The notes: generated by a model not told the origin, from the sequence alone. Shown: positions 25,210 to 34,899, numbered from the stretch's first letter. The stretch: DNA of 64,000 bases from Lysobacteraceae bacterium SCN 69-320 (GCA_001725155.1 MEFP01000019.1:124001-188000); one strand, 5' to 3'. A program made the numbers and translations.

Positions 25210-26649
25210 TCAGTGGGCGGTTGCCGGCGGCAGCACGAGGGCGTCCTCGGTGGTACGTGCCTGGCGCCAGGTCTGCCAGACGTTCCAGGCCATCAGGCCC
25301 ATGCCGCCCAGGACGAGCAGGCCGCCGAGCAGACGGATCAGGTAGTACGGATAGGTCACCGCGAGCGATTCGACGAAGCTGTAGCTCAGGGTGCCGTCGC
25401 TGTTCGTCGCGCGCCACATCAGACCCTGCATGACGCCGGCGATCCACATCGAGGCGATGTAGAACACCACGCCGATCGTATGCACCCAGAAATGGGTGTC
25501 GATGAGCTTGACGGACCACATCTGTCCCTGGCCCAGCAGGCGCGGCCACATCGCGTAGACCGAGCCCAGCGAGATCATCGCGACCCAGCCCAGCGCGCCG
25601 GCATGCACGTGGCCGACGGTCCAGTCGGTGTAGTGGCTCAGCGAGTTGACCGTCTTGATCGACATCATCGGGCCTTCGAAGGTCGCGATCATGTAGAACG
25701 ACACCGCGACGATCAGGAACTTGATGATGGGATCGGTGCGCAGCTTGTGCCAGGCGCCCGACAGGGTCATCACGCCGTTGATCGCGCCGCCCCAGGACGG
25801 CGCCAGCAGGATCAGCGAGAACACCATGCCCAGCGACTGCGCCCAGTCCGGCAGCGCGGTGTACTGCAGGTGGTGCGGACCGGCCCACATGTAGATCGCG
25901 ATCAGCGCCCAGAAATGGACGATGGACAGGCGATACGAATACACCGGCCGCTGCGCCTGCTTGGGCACGAAGTAATACATCATGCCGAGGAAGCCCGCGG
26001 TCAGGAAAAAGCCGACCGCGTTGTGGCCGTACCACCACTGCGCCATCGCGTCGACCGCGCCGGTATAGACCGAGTACGACTTGAGCCAGCCGACCGGCAG
26101 CGACAGGTTGTTGACGATGTGCAGCAGCGCGACGGCGACGATGAAGCTGGCGTAGAACCAGTTCGCGACGTAGATGTGGCTGACGCGGCGCTTGGCCAGG
26201 GTGCCGAAGAACACGACCGCGTAGGCGACCCAGACCAGGGTGATCAGGATGTCGATCGGCCATTCGAGCTCTGCGTATTCCTTGCCCTGGGTGTAGCCCA
26301 GCGGCAGGGTGATCGCGGCGCTGACGATGACCGCCTGCCACCCCCAGAACACGAAGGCCGCGAGACGGTCGGAGAACAGTCGCACGTGGGAGGTTCTCTG
26401 CACCACGTAGAGACTGGTCGCCATCAGCGCGCAGCCGCCGAAGGCGAAGATCACCGCGTTGGTGTGCAAGGGACGCAGGCGGCCGTAGCTCAGCCACGGT
26501 ATGCCTTCGCCGATCTGCGGCCAGTACAGCTGGGCCGCGATAAGGACACCGACCAGCATGCCGACGATGCCCCAGACCACCGTCATCACGGTGAACTGGC
26601 GTACCACGCGGTCGTTGTATCGTTCGTCTGCGCGCATTGCGCTGCTCAT
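25210..26649 (-). CDS. ccoN: Cbb3-type cytochrome c oxidase catalytic subunit I
   Basis: 479 residues with about twelve membrane helices. It reduces oxygen to water at a haem b3-CuB site with high affinity and pumps protons. Ligand histidines sit in [15 protein letters not shown], in [14 protein letters not shown], in [10 protein letters not shown] and in [14 protein letters not shown]. The Tyr of [12 protein letters not shown] is the C-family cross-linked tyrosine position, and [10 protein letters not shown] is also typical. It is the first oxidase gene and follows azurin on the same strand after 115 bases containing two hairpins. No FNR box was found in that gap, so transcription probably comes from the azurin promoter or an unrecognised one. 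Confidence 0.97.
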   Translation of the reverse strand: MSSAMRADERYNDRVVRQFTVMTVVWGIVGMLVGVLIAAQLYWPQIGEGIPWLSYGRLRPLHTNAVIFAFGGCALMATSLYVVQRTSHVRLFSDRLAAFVFWGWQAVIVSAAITLPLGYTQGKEYAELEWPIDILITLVWVAYAVVFFGTLAKRRVSHIYVANWFYASFIVAVALLHIVNNLSLPVGWLKSYSVYTGAVDAMAQWWYGHNAVGFFLTAGFLGMMYYFVPKQAQRPVYSYRLSIVHFWALIAIYMWAGPHHLQYTALPDWAQSLGMVFSLILLAPSWGGAINGVMTLSGAWHKLRTDPIIKFLIVAVSFYMIATFEGPMMSIKTVNSLSHYTDWTVGHVHAGALGWVAMISLGSVYAMWPRLLGQGQMWSVKLIDTHFWVHTIGVVFYIASMWIAGVMQGLMWRATNSDGTLSYSFVESLAVTYPYYLIRLLGGLLVLGGMGLMAWNVWQTWRQARTTEDALVLPPATAH

Positions 26650-26686
26650 GCCATCGACTCCAGGCTGGCGACAGGACGATGCCGTC

Positions 26687-26707
26687 CCGCGCCGCCGGAC
26701 GGCGCGG
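26687..26707 (-). terminator. Hairpin just ahead of ccoN
   Basis: CCGCGCCG and CGGCGCGG form an 8-bp stem around CCGGA, 38 bases upstream of the ccoN ATG. There is no T run. It may tune read-through or protect the 5' end of a processed ccoN message. Confidence 0.4.
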
Positions 26708-26730
26708 TGGCGGATTCGTGCGGGAAGGAA

Positions 26731-26758
26731 GCGGCGGCGCCGGGAATGGCGCCGCCGC
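26731..26758 (-). terminator. Strong hairpin after azurin, likely partial terminator
   Basis: A perfect 11-bp GC-only stem (GCGGCGGCGCC with GGCGCCGCCGC) around a 6-base loop begins 7 bases after the azurin stop. On the minus strand it is followed by TTCCTTCCC, a weak U-rich tail. Partial termination would give more azurin than oxidase transcript. Confidence 0.6.
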
Positions 26759-26764
26759 GCGGGA

Positions 26765-27205
26765 TCACTTGACGATGAGCTTGCCCTTCATGATCGCCCA
26801 GTGACCCGGGAACGAGCAGAAGAAGCTGTAGTCGCCACCGGCCTTGAGCGCACTGCCGGCGAACTTGACCGAGGTCGAGGCGCCGCCGCCGACCAGCGGG
26901 GTGTGCGCGATGACGCGCTTGTCGTCGGCCGCGACGTAGTTCGCCGCCGCGCCGGCCTTCTGGCCGTCGGTGGCGATCGGCTGCAGGTCCGGCGTCGCCG
27001 CGATGACGACGTTGTGACCCATGGCCGTGACCGGCAGCTTGCCGGTATGGGTCAGCTTGATCTCGATGCTCTTGCAGGAAGCAGCGACCGTGACTTCGGT
27101 CTTGTCGAACTTCATCGCGTCGTCGGCCTTCAGGTCGATGACGCAGTCCTCGGCGTGCACGGCCGAAGCACTGAGCAGAAGAGCGAACAGGAGATAGCTA
27201 CGCAT
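26765..27205 (-). CDS. azu: Azurin, periplasmic blue copper protein
   Basis: 146 residues with a signal peptide ([18 protein letters not shown], cleaved before EDC). Mature azurin features are complete: the Cys pair forming the conserved disulfide, the copper ligand His in GHNVVIA and the C-terminal ligand set Cys-His-Met in [16 protein letters not shown]. It carries single electrons in the periplasm to oxidases, denitrification enzymes or peroxidases. The gene heads the same-strand cbb3 block and sits downstream of a perfect FNR box with class II spacing, suggesting that it feeds, or is co-induced with, the low-oxygen chain. Confidence 0.96.
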   Translation of the reverse strand: MRSYLLFALLLSASAVHAEDCVIDLKADDAMKFDKTEVTVAASCKSIEIKLTHTGKLPVTAMGHNVVIAATPDLQPIATDGQKAGAAANYVAADDKRVIAHTPLVGGGASTSVKFAGSALKAGGDYSFFCSFPGHWAIMKGKLIVK

Positions 27206-27235
27206 GGTGGTCTCGCAACGTGGTTGGATGGTGCA

Positions 27236-27277
27236 AGACTAGTCGCGGGCGCTTCACCGCATCTTGATCGAGATCAA
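27236..27277 (-). promoter_or_regulatory. FNR-dependent promoter of azurin (and probably the cco operon)
   Basis: TTGATCGAGATCAA at 27264-27277 matches the FNR consensus perfectly. On the minus strand a -10-like TAGTCT lies at 27241-27236, exactly 22 bp from the box edge. That is the spacing expected when FNR is centred at -41.5 (class II activation). The predicted start near 27229 leaves a leader of about 24 bases before the azurin ATG. A TACACT at 27305-27310 could serve the divergent gene, but its spacing from the box is 27 bp, so FNR control in that direction is less likely. Confidence 0.85.
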
Positions 27278-27343
27278 TCCGGCCGCGGCGGTGTCCGCAG
27301 CGGCTACACTGCGCGGCGTTTCCCTGAGCCGGAGTCTGCCCGC

Positions 27344-27892
27344 ATGCATCCGTTTCTTTCCGCCAGCCTCATTCTCTCGGCCACCGGCGTCGGCGCCGGC
27401 GGCAGCGAATTCCGCCTGAGCAGCCGCGACATCGCCGACGGCGCCACCCTGCCGCAGGCGCAGGTGTTCAACGGCTTCGGCTGCGACGGCGACAACGTCT
27501 CGCCGCAGCTGAGCTGGAGCGGTGCACCCGAAGGCACACGCAGCTTCGCGATCACGGTCTACGACCCGGATGCGCCGACCGGCAGCGGCTGGTGGCATTG
27601 GACGGTCGTGAACCTGCCGGCGAGCACGACTGAACTGCCGACCGGCGCCGGCAGCCCCGGCGGACTGCTGCCCGAGGGCGCCGTGCAGGGCCGCACCGAC
27701 TACGGCCAGAGTGGCTTTGGCGGCGCCGCGCCGCCGCCCGGCGACAAGCCGCACCGCTACCAGTTCACGGTCTGGGCGCTCAAGGTCGATTCGCTGCCGC
27801 TGGACGAGAACGCGAGCGGCGCCATGGTCGGCTTCATGCTCAATGCGAACGTGCTGGCCAAGGCCACGCTGACCGCGACCTACGGCCGCTGA
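27344..27892 (+). CDS. Exported YbhB/YbcL-type PEBP family protein
   Basis: 182 residues from ATG 27344, with a short probable signal sequence (MHPFLSASLILSATGVGAGG). The phosphatidylethanolamine-binding protein fold is seen in GDNVSPQLSWSGAPEGTRSF, ITVYDPDAPTGSGWWHWTVVNLP and HRYQFTVWAL, with the DPDAP and HW residues lining the anion pocket. Bacterial members are related to Raf kinase inhibitor protein in fold only, and their physiological ligand is unsettled. The gene is divergent from azurin across a 138-base region with the FNR box. Confidence 0.9.
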   Translation: MHPFLSASLILSATGVGAGGSEFRLSSRDIADGATLPQAQVFNGFGCDGDNVSPQLSWSGAPEGTRSFAITVYDPDAPTGSGWWHWTVVNLPASTTELPTGAGSPGGLLPEGAVQGRTDYGQSGFGGAAPPPGDKPHRYQFTVWALKVDSLPLDENASGAMVGFMLNANVLAKATLTATYGR

Positions 27893-28104
27893 GGGTCCCA
27901 CCGGCATCGCGCGCCGGCTGCGGACCCGACGACCCGACGGCGGCCGCACCGCGCGGCCCGCCGTCGCCACCGCCGGCCGGCCGGCGCCCGCCGCGACTGT
28001 CCGCCACAGCAACACATCGCGGCGGCGTCCGCTTCCCGCTGTGCCCGTTACCCCGTAGCATGCCGCGCTCGCCTGCCGCCTCCCCTACCGGACCGCACTG
28101 AACG

Positions 28105-29514
28105 ATGCTGCTGATCCCGACCGCTGCCCGCACCGCGCCGTCGCCGCGCTACTGGCTGGTGCTGGCCCTGCTGCTCGTCGCGATCAAGCTCGCGCTGATG
28201 CTGGCCGACCCGACCCAGCGCTTCTTCCTGGGCGATTCGGAAAGCTATCTGCATTCGGCACTGACCGGCTGGATTCCGCCGGACCGCTCCTTCCTCTACG
28301 GCCTGTTCATCCGCTATACGGCGGTCGCTGCGGGCAGCCTGGGCGGCCTGCTCGTCGCACAGAGTCTCTGCGGCATCGCCACCGCCCTGCTCTGCGCGCG
28401 CCTGGCCGTGGCCGACCTCGGCGTGGACCGGCGCGCCGCGGCGCTGCTGGCCGTGCTGGTTGCGATCGAGCCGGCGCAGCTGTTCTACGAACGCATGGTC
28501 ATGGCCGAGAGCCTCGGCACCCTGTGCCTCCTCGCGATGCTCAGCTGCGGCTTCGCCTACCTGCGCCGCGGCTGGTGGCCGTGGCTGCTCGCGATGGCGC
28601 TCGCCGGCATCGTCACGGTCGCGTTGCGCATGAGCCTGTTGCCGGTAGTGCTCGGCTTCAGCGTTCTGCCGCCGCTGGCCGCCGCGGCCGAGCGCGGCGC
28701 GCACCGTTCGTGGCTGCGGGTCGGCATGCATCTGGTCATCGCCGTGGCCGCGACCGTGCTGCTGCATCAGACGTATCAGCGGCTGTACGGCTACCTGTCC
28801 GAAGGGCCGCCAGGCTATCTGCAGGCCAGCGGTACGTTCCGCCTCGGCCTGGTCGCACCGCTGGTCAAGCCCGAACATCTGCAGCGCGTCGGCCTGGATC
28901 CGGCACTGCTGCAGCAGGTCGGCCCGGCGCTGGCCGATCCGCGCGCTCGCGAGGCGCAGCTGTGGCTCGACGACGGCCTGATCGCGGTGCTGCGCCGCGC
29001 CGCCGGCAACGACACCGAACGGCTCGCGCGCAAGATCGTCTCGCGCGCACTGGCCGACGATCCGCTGGGCCTCGTGCGCATGGGGCTGGCCACGACGGCA
29101 GACTATTTCGTCGCCGGCGAAACCCGCCAGCGCATGCTCGACGATCTCGGCGTGCGGCCGCTCAGCGACGGCATGCAGACCTCGCTGCGCGAGCGCCTGG
29201 GCTACGTCGCCGCCGCCGATCCGGCGCGGCTGAATCCGGCAGCGACGTATTTCGAGCAGGCCGGTCCCTGGTTCATCGTCTGCCTGTTCGCGCTGGCGCC
29301 GCTGGCCCTGGTCGCGGCGCTGCGCCTGGGCAGCGCGCGGCGCAGCGCGGCACTGCTGCTGGCCCTGGCCGCGCTCGGTCTGGTCGCCGGCCAGCTGCTG
29401 TTCTCGCACATCATCTCGTTCCGCTACCTGCATCCGTTTCCGCCGCTGCTGCTGCTCTGCGCGGCGGCGGCGCTGGCGCCGGCGCGGCGGCGCAGCGGAC
29501 TGCAGATCGGCTGA
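28105..29514 (+). CDS. Multi-span membrane glycosyltransferase-like protein (GT-C type)
   Basis: 469 residues with about ten hydrophobic helices. The first periplasmic loop carries GDSESYLHSALTGWIPPDRS, an acidic motif in the position used by GT-C enzymes that take sugars from polyprenyl-phosphate donors. ERMVMAESLGTLCL and ISFRYLHPFPPLLLL fit the same architecture. A large soluble loop lies around residues 245-365. The convergent neighbours are a GtrA-type flippase and a GtrB-like transferase, which together would supply a flipped undecaprenyl-linked sugar. This gene could be the specificity enzyme of a Gtr-like system. The acceptor is unknown. Confidence 0.65.
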   Translation: MLLIPTAARTAPSPRYWLVLALLLVAIKLALMLADPTQRFFLGDSESYLHSALTGWIPPDRSFLYGLFIRYTAVAAGSLGGLLVAQSLCGIATALLCARLAVADLGVDRRAAALLAVLVAIEPAQLFYERMVMAESLGTLCLLAMLSCGFAYLRRGWWPWLLAMALAGIVTVALRMSLLPVVLGFSVLPPLAAAAERGAHRSWLRVGMHLVIAVAATVLLHQTYQRLYGYLSEGPPGYLQASGTFRLGLVAPLVKPEHLQRVGLDPALLQQVGPALADPRAREAQLWLDDGLIAVLRRAAGNDTERLARKIVSRALADDPLGLVRMGLATTADYFVAGETRQRMLDDLGVRPLSDGMQTSLRERLGYVAAADPARLNPAATYFEQAGPWFIVCLFALAPLALVAALRLGSARRSAALLLALAALGLVAGQLLFSHIISFRYLHPFPPLLLLCAAAALAPARRRSGLQIG

Positions 29515-29519
29515 CACAG

Positions 29520-29924
29520 TCAGCCCGGCGCGGCCTTGTCCTTGCTGCGGTAGATCCACCAGCGCGACGACACATAGTTCACGACGAGACCGGCGACCGA
29601 GCCGGCGGCGACGGCGAGTTCGGGATAGCGCTGCGCCAGCGGCATGAAGGCATACATGACGGCATAGGCGGAATAGTTCACGGCAAAGCCGCCGCTCATC
29701 GCGAGCAGATAGCGCGCCCATTCGCCGAACAGGCCGTAGCGGCGCGTGCCGCGAAACGTGTTGTGGCGATTCCACAGCCAGGTCGCCGTGGCCGCACAGA
29801 GAAACGACAGCAGGCGCGCCGCGTACGCGTTCCAGCCCAGGCCGCTGACCAGCAGCCGCAGTATCCCGGCGTCGACGACGAAACCGATGACGCCGCCGAC
29901 GCAGAACAGCAGGAATTGCCGCAT
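29520..29924 (-). CDS. GtrA-family membrane protein (probable lipid-linked sugar flippase)
   Basis: 134 residues with four helices. FLLFCVGGVIGFVVDAGILRLL, LLSFLCAATATWLWNRHNTF and VAGLVVNYVSSRWWIYRSK are characteristic of the GtrA/DPMS-associated family (signature Trp/Asn-Arg and FVSSR-like ends). Members are thought to flip undecaprenyl-phosphate-linked sugars across the inner membrane. It lies 3 bases after the stop of the GtrB-like gene, as in gtrAB pairs, and ends only 5 bases from the convergent GT-C gene. Confidence 0.9.
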   Translation of the reverse strand: MRQFLLFCVGGVIGFVVDAGILRLLVSGLGWNAYAARLLSFLCAATATWLWNRHNTFRGTRRYGLFGEWARYLLAMSGGFAVNYSAYAVMYAFMPLAQRYPELAVAAGSVAGLVVNYVSSRWWIYRSKDKAAPG

Positions 29925-29927
29925 GGC

Positions 29928-30872
29928 TTATTCCGGCGCCGGATGGCCGAGATAGGCCAGCATCTTGAGCTCGCGCCGGCCGCGCGTGACCGTGTCGAGG
30001 ATCAGCCCGGCGAAGAAGGACAGTGCGGCGAGCAGCATCAGTCCGGTCGACAGGATCGCGGTCGGGAAACGCGGCACCAGGCCGGTTTCCGCATAGGTCA
30101 CGAACAGCGGCACGGCCAGCAGCACGGCGAGCAGCGCGAGTGCGCCGGCGATGGCCGAATAGAACGCGAGCGGCCGCTCGGCGCCGAACAGGCGCACCAT
30201 GGTCACGACGATGCGGATGCCGTCGCGCACGGTCGACAGCTTGCTGTGCGAGCCTTCCGGGCGCTCCTTGAACGGCGTGCCGACTTCGGCCACGGCCATC
30301 TTGAGCTCCAGCGCATGTACGGTCAGCTCGGTCTCGATCTCGAAGCCCTGGCTCAGCACCGGGAACGACTTGGCGAAGCGGCGCGAGAACACGCGATAGC
30401 CCGACAGGATGTCGGAGCAGTTGCGGCCGAACAGCTGGCTCAGGAAGCCCGTGAGCATGCGATTGCCGAACGCATGGCCGGGCCGGTGCACGTCGGCATG
30501 GATCGGTTCGCGCACGCCGACGACCATGTCGAGGTTTTCCGCGAACAGGCGCGCGACGAGCTGCGGCGCGCTGGCCGCGTCGTAGGTGTCGTCGCCGTCG
30601 ACCATGACGTAGGCGTCGGCCTCGACGTCGGCGAACATGCGCCGCACGACGTGGCCCTTGCCCTGCAGCCTGACGCTGTGCACGGTCGCGCCGGCGGCGG
30701 CGGCCACATCGGCCGTCCCGTCGCGGGAATTGTTGTCGAAGACGTGGATGGCCGCGCCCGGCAGCGCGCGGCGGAAATCCTGCACGACGGCGGCGATCGC
30801 GATCGCTTCGTTGTAGCAGGGAATCAGTACGGCCACGCGGCGCGGGCGCAGGACGGCAGCCGACTCAACCAT
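29928..30872 (-). CDS. GtrB-like polyprenyl-phosphate glycosyltransferase (GT2)
   Basis: 314 residues from ATG 30872. The GT-A fold domain starts [18 protein letters not shown], has [13 protein letters not shown] and the metal-binding [14 protein letters not shown], and later [19 protein letters not shown] and [12 protein letters not shown], all typical of dolichyl/undecaprenyl-phosphate sugar transferases. Two C-terminal membrane helices ([19 protein letters not shown] and [19 protein letters not shown]) match GtrB. It would load a sugar onto the lipid carrier at the cytoplasmic face, for GtrA to flip. It overlaps the mtnA stop by eight bases, although the two functions look unrelated. Confidence 0.88.
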   Translation of the reverse strand: MVESAAVLRPRRVAVLIPCYNEAIAIAAVVQDFRRALPGAAIHVFDNNSRDGTADVAAAAGATVHSVRLQGKGHVVRRMFADVEADAYVMVDGDDTYDAASAPQLVARLFAENLDMVVGVREPIHADVHRPGHAFGNRMLTGFLSQLFGRNCSDILSGYRVFSRRFAKSFPVLSQGFEIETELTVHALELKMAVAEVGTPFKERPEGSHSKLSTVRDGIRIVVTMVRLFGAERPLAFYSAIAGALALLAVLLAVPLFVTYAETGLVPRFPTAILSTGLMLLAALSFFAGLILDTVTRGRRELKMLAYLGHPAPE

Positions 30873-31881
30873 GGCCGGGCGCGAACAGGATTTGCATGGC
30901 ATGGCGGTCCGGACGGTGGATCACGCCGCGTTCGGTCACGATCGCGTCGATCAGCGAGGCCGGCGTCACGTCGAACACCGGATTCCAGGCCTGCGCGCCG
31001 TCGACGACGGTGCGCTGGCCGGCGATGCCGAGCAGCTCGGCCGGATCGCGCAGTTCGATGTCGATGGCCGAGCCGTCGGGAGTGGCCATGTCGACGGTCG
31101 AGGACGGCGCGACGACCATGAACTTCAAGCCGTGGTGGCGCGCGGCGATCGCGAGCTGATAGGTGCCGATCTTGTTCGCCGTATCGCCGTTCGCGGCGAT
31201 GCGGTCGGCGCCGACGATGACCCATTGCACGGCGCCCGAACGCATCAGATGCGCCGCGGCCGAATCGGCGATGAGCTTGGCCGGAATGCCGTCGCGCACG
31301 AGTTCGAACATGGTCAGGCGCGCGCCCTGCAGCCAGGGCCGCGTCTCGCCGGCATAGACCTGGCTGATCTTGCCGGCGGCATAGCCGCTGCGGATCACGC
31401 CGAGCGCGGTGCCGAAGCCGGCCGTCGCGAGCGAACCGGTATTGCAGTGGGTCAGCACGCCGCCGCCGTCGAGCAGCGCGGCGCCGAGTCCGCCCATGCG
31501 GCGGTTCGCGGCCAGATCCTCGTCCTGGATGGCCTGGGCTTCAACCGCCAGCGCCGCCGGATCGGTGCCGGCGCCCTGCATGCGGTCCAGCGCCCACATC
31601 AGATTCACCGCGGTCGGCCGCGAACTGCGCAGGGTGCGCAGCGCCTGGTCCAGCGCCTGCGGCTCGTTCTGCGCCGCGAGCACCACGCCCCAGGCCGCGG
31701 CGATGCCGATGGCCGGCGCGCCGCGCACGACGAGATCCTTGATCGCCTGGGCCACCTCGGCCGCACTGCGGCAGTCGATGAAGGTCTCCTCGAACGGCAG
31801 CCGGCGCTGGTCGAGCAGGCTCAGGCGGTCGCCGCGCCAATGCACGGCGCGGATGGTGTCGTGGCGGTCCAGTTCCGACAT
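30865..31881 (-). CDS. mtnA: S-methyl-5-thioribose-1-phosphate isomerase
   Basis: 338 residues from ATG 31881 ([20 protein letters not shown]); an open extension upstream lacks family resemblance. The methionine salvage enzyme interconverts methylthioribose-1-phosphate and methylthioribulose-1-phosphate. Diagnostic segments are [34 protein letters not shown] with the active-site Cys, [16 protein letters not shown] and [20 protein letters not shown] with the catalytic Asp; the last two separate it from eIF2B-alpha relatives. No other mtn genes are in the window, so the pathway is dispersed. Confidence 0.95.
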   Translation of the reverse strand: MSELDRHDTIRAVHWRGDRLSLLDQRRLPFEETFIDCRSAAEVAQAIKDLVVRGAPAIGIAAAWGVVLAAQNEPQALDQALRTLRSSRPTAVNLMWALDRMQGAGTDPAALAVEAQAIQDEDLAANRRMGGLGAALLDGGGVLTHCNTGSLATAGFGTALGVIRSGYAAGKISQVYAGETRPWLQGARLTMFELVRDGIPAKLIADSAAAHLMRSGAVQWVIVGADRIAANGDTANKIGTYQLAIAARHHGLKFMVVAPSSTVDMATPDGSAIDIELRDPAELLGIAGQRTVVDGAQAWNPVFDVTPASLIDAIVTERGVIHRPDRHAMQILFAPGHG

Positions 31882-32089
31882 GGGCTCAGGCTCGAAAAGG
31901 CAACGCACAAGGATAGCGTAGGTTGCCGGTGAGCCGAAGGCGAGCCGCAACGTCGAGGTTCGTCCCCTCCGAAGAACGGTCGTCGAAGGAAGAATCGGCG
32001 TGACGCTGTTGATGGCTGCGCCAGGGTATTTCGCCGCGGAAACGCCGCGATGCTGCGGTTCGCTGCGCTCACCGCGGCCTACGCCGTCT

Positions 32090-33871
32090 TCATGCCGCCG
32101 CGCCGGTCTGCACGCGCCACAGCGCCGCGTAGGCGCCGTTGCGCGCGATGAGTTCCGCGTGGGTGCCGAGCTCGGCGATGCGGCCGTTCTCGACCACGGC
32201 GATCTGGTCCGCCTGCACGATGGTCGACAGGCGATGCGCGATGACGACGACGGTGCGCTGGTGGGCCAGACGCGCGAGCGAACGCTGGATCGCCGCCTCG
32301 GTCTCGTTGTCCACCGCGCTGGTCGCCTCGTCCAGCAGCAGGATCGGCGGGTTCTTCAGCAACGCGCGCGCGATCGACAGGCGCTGGCGCTGGCCGCCCG
32401 ACAGCTTGACGCCGCGCTCGCCGACCGGTGTGTCATAGCCCTGCGGCAGACGCAGGATGAACTCCTGCGCCTCGGCGGCGATCGCCGCGGCCTCGATCTC
32501 CGCGGCGCTCGCGCCGGGCCGGCCGTAGGCGATGTTCTCGCGCACCGTGCCGTCGAACAGGAATACGTCCTGGGCGACCCAGCCGATCTGGCTGCGCAGC
32601 CAGCCCAGCGGATAGCCGTCCAGATTGCGGCCGTCCAGACGAATCCGCCCGCGCGTGGGTTCGTAGAAGCGCAGCAGCAACTTGATCAGCGAGGACTTGC
32701 CGCCGCCGGTCGCGCCGACCAGCGCGACGGTGCGGCCGGCCGGTATCTGCAGGGTTATGCCGCGCAGCACTTCGCTGCCGTTGGCGTAGGCGAAATGCAG
32801 GTCCTCGATAGCCAGGTCGCCGCGCGCCGGATGGTCGGGCTGGGTCGCGTCGCTGTCGCGTATCGTGATGGGCGTGCTCAGAAGAGCGAGTATGCGCCTC
32901 GTGGAGGCCATGGCCCGCTCGAACAGGTCGACCGTATCGGCCAGCCGCGTCAGCGGCCAGAGCAGGCGCTGGGTCAGGAACACGAGCACGGCGTAGAAAC
33001 CCGCCTGCAGATGGCCTTCGATCACGAGCTGGCCGCCGCGCACGAACGTGCACAGGAAGCCGAACAGGATGGCCATGCGGATCAGCGGCACGAAGGCCGA
33101 ACTCAGCCGGATCGCATGACGGTTCGCCGCGACATAGGCCAGGCTCTCCTGCGCCAGGCGCTCGTGCTCGCGCGGCTCGGCGGCAAAGCTGCGTATCGTC
33201 GCGATGCCGGCGAGGTTGTTGGCCAGCCGGCCCGACAGCGCCGACACCTTTTCCCGCACCAGGTCGTAGCGCGGCCCGGCCTTGCGCTGGAAATAGAACG
33301 CGCCCCAGAGGATGACCGGTATCGGCGTGAACGCGAGCACGGCGATCTGCGGCGAGATCGCGAAGAACACCGCACCGCAGGCCAGCACCGTCACGACGAC
33401 CTGGATCAGGTCGCTGGCACCGCCGTTGAGAAAGCGCTCGAGCTGGTTGACGTCGTCGTTGAGCACGGCCACGAGGCCGCCGGAGGAGCGGTCCTCGAAA
33501 TAGGCCAGGTCGAGGTTCTGCACGTGGGCATAGGCCGAGGTGCGCAGCTCGTGCTGCAGGTCCTGGGCCAGATTGCGCCAGAGCACGAGGTAGGCGAACT
33601 CGAAAATCGACTCGAACACCCAGATCGCCAACGTCAGTGCGCCCAGCAGGTAGACTTGCTGCAGCGGATCGCGCACGCCCAGGCCGGCAACGAAGGAGTC
33701 CTGGCCGCGCACGACCACGTCGATGGCGACGCCAATCAGGATTTCAGGCGCGACGTCGAACAGTTTGTTCGCCACCGAGCACAGGCTGGCGGCGACGAAG
33801 CGGGCGCGGTATGGACGCGCATGACGGATCAGCTGCCAGAGTGCAGCAAACGACGAGGTGGAAGATGGCAT
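32090..33871 (-). CDS. ABC transporter half-exporter (fused membrane and ATPase domains)
   Basis: 593 residues: six membrane helices in about 1-320 (including [20 protein letters not shown] and [15 protein letters not shown]), then the ATPase domain with Walker [14 protein letters not shown]-loop [10 protein letters not shown], signature [17 protein letters not shown], Walker [13 protein letters not shown] and switch IAHRLST. The layout is that of MsbA/MdlB-like type IV exporters, which work as homo- or heterodimers. The substrate is not indicated by sequence or neighbours. Its ATG at 33871 overlaps the ATG of the divergent gene (33865), so its promoter must lie inside that gene or it starts elsewhere. 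Confidence 0.93.
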   Translation of the reverse strand: MPSSTSSFAALWQLIRHARPYRARFVAASLCSVANKLFDVAPEILIGVAIDVVVRGQDSFVAGLGVRDPLQQVYLLGALTLAIWVFESIFEFAYLVLWRNLAQDLQHELRTSAYAHVQNLDLAYFEDRSSGGLVAVLNDDVNQLERFLNGGASDLIQVVVTVLACGAVFFAISPQIAVLAFTPIPVILWGAFYFQRKAGPRYDLVREKVSALSGRLANNLAGIATIRSFAAEPREHERLAQESLAYVAANRHAIRLSSAFVPLIRMAILFGFLCTFVRGGQLVIEGHLQAGFYAVLVFLTQRLLWPLTRLADTVDLFERAMASTRRILALLSTPITIRDSDATQPDHPARGDLAIEDLHFAYANGSEVLRGITLQIPAGRTVALVGATGGGKSSLIKLLLRFYEPTRGRIRLDGRNLDGYPLGWLRSQIGWVAQDVFLFDGTVRENIAYGRPGASAAEIEAAAIAAEAQEFILRLPQGYDTPVGERGVKLSGGQRQRLSIARALLKNPPILLLDEATSAVDNETEAAIQRSLARLAHQRTVVVIAHRLSTIVQADQIAVVENGRIAELGTHAELIARNGAYAALWRVQTGAAA

Positions 33872-34899
33872 CGCGAAAGCCTAGCACGGAGATTCCCGCC
33901 CGACGCGCACCGGCCAACGACCGCGATGCCCGCTTCCAGGCCCTGCTGCGCACGGCCTGCGTCAAGGCTGCCGGCGTCGGCGCGCTGTCGGCGCTGGTCG
34001 GCGCGATTCCGGGCGCCGGCGTCCTGCTGCGCTACGCCGTCGGCGAACTGGCCGACATGGCTGCGGTCAGCGCGATCCAGGAAAAGCTCATCGAGGACAC
34101 CCTGGCGCTGTACGAGCTGCCGCTGCCCGACGCGCTGCGCAAGCCGCTGATCACGCAGATCAGCGCACTCGGCGCCGGCGCCAGCATCGGCGTCGACGCG
34201 CTGGGCCGGCGCCTGCTCGGCCGCTTCGGCAGCAAGCTCGGCGGCGGTGTGTTCAGCCGCGTCGCGCCGCTGGTCGGCGTGCTGACCAGCGCGCTGGGCA
34301 ACGCCGCGACCACCTATGCGATAGGCCGCCGCGCCGAAGCCTTCGCCAAGATGGGCGTGGCGCCGGCCGAAAGCCTCGTCGACGCATTCCGCGCGTTCAC
34401 CGGCATGGACGAGCGCCGCGTCTGGGAATGGTCGGTCGCGGCAACCAAGGAAGCGCTTGCGACGGTCGGCCGCGTGACCGAGCGGGTCAAGGCGATGAAT
34501 CCGTTCGCGCGCGGCGAAGCGGCGCAAGGCGAAGGCGCGACGAAACGCGGCGCGACTTCAGCACGCAAGGCGGCGAAGACCGCAAAGCGCGCGAAGCCGC
34601 CGCGCGATGCCGGGACGGCGCGAGCCGCGCCGGACGCGGCGAAGCGCAGCGCAGCCAAGACCGCCGTGGCCGACAAGGCGACCGCGAAAAAAACCGGTGC
34701 TGCAAAAAAGACCGGCGCTGCGAACAAGGCGGCCGCGGCGAAGAAGAGCGCGGCCGGCTCCGCCACGTCCGGTACGGCAGCGAACGCGAAGCGGCCAGGC
34801 GCCGCAAAGACGGCCTCCACGACGAAGGCCGCTTCCACGTCGAAGACCGCTCCCGCTGCGAAGAAACCGCGCGCGCGTCGCGGCACCCGTGCGGTCTGA
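33865..34899 (+). CDS. Protein with hydrophobic helical core and histone-H1-like Lys/Ala tail
   Basis: 344 residues from ATG 33865, preceded by a GAGG at 33855-33858. Residues about 25-180 are hydrophobic and helical with Gly/Pro breaks (VGALSALVGAIPGAGVLLRY, IQEKLIEDTLALYELPLP, LTSALGNAATTYAIGRRAEA), recalling the DUF697/EcsC kind of membrane-associated domain; that resemblance is weak. From about residue 215 the protein becomes a low-complexity tail of Ala, Lys, Thr and Arg with repeated AAKKTGA-like units, similar to AlgP/H1-type tails that bind DNA or polyphosphate. Tails of this kind change length readily. The start overlaps that of the divergent ABC exporter. Function unknown. Confidence 0.7.
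   Translation: MASRKPSTEIPARRAPANDRDARFQALLRTACVKAAGVGALSALVGAIPGAGVLLRYAVGELADMAAVSAIQEKLIEDTLALYELPLPDALRKPLITQISALGAGASIGVDALGRRLLGRFGSKLGGGVFSRVAPLVGVLTSALGNAATTYAIGRRAEAFAKMGVAPAESLVDAFRAFTGMDERRVWEWSVAATKEALATVGRVTERVKAMNPFARGEAAQGEGATKRGATSARKAAKTAKRAKPPRDAGTARAAPDAAKRSAAKTAVADKATAKKTGAAKKTGAANKAAAAKKSAAGSATSGTAANAKRPGAAKTASTTKAASTSKTAPAAKKPRARRGTRAV

Noticed and set aside
27278-27343. FNR activation of the PEBP-family gene from the shared box
   Set aside because: The best -10 candidate is 27 bp from the box instead of 22, so class II activation in that direction is not supported by spacing.
33637-33864. Upstream extension of the H1-tailed gene
   Set aside because: It is antisense to the ABC exporter membrane domain and of low-complexity Arg-rich composition.
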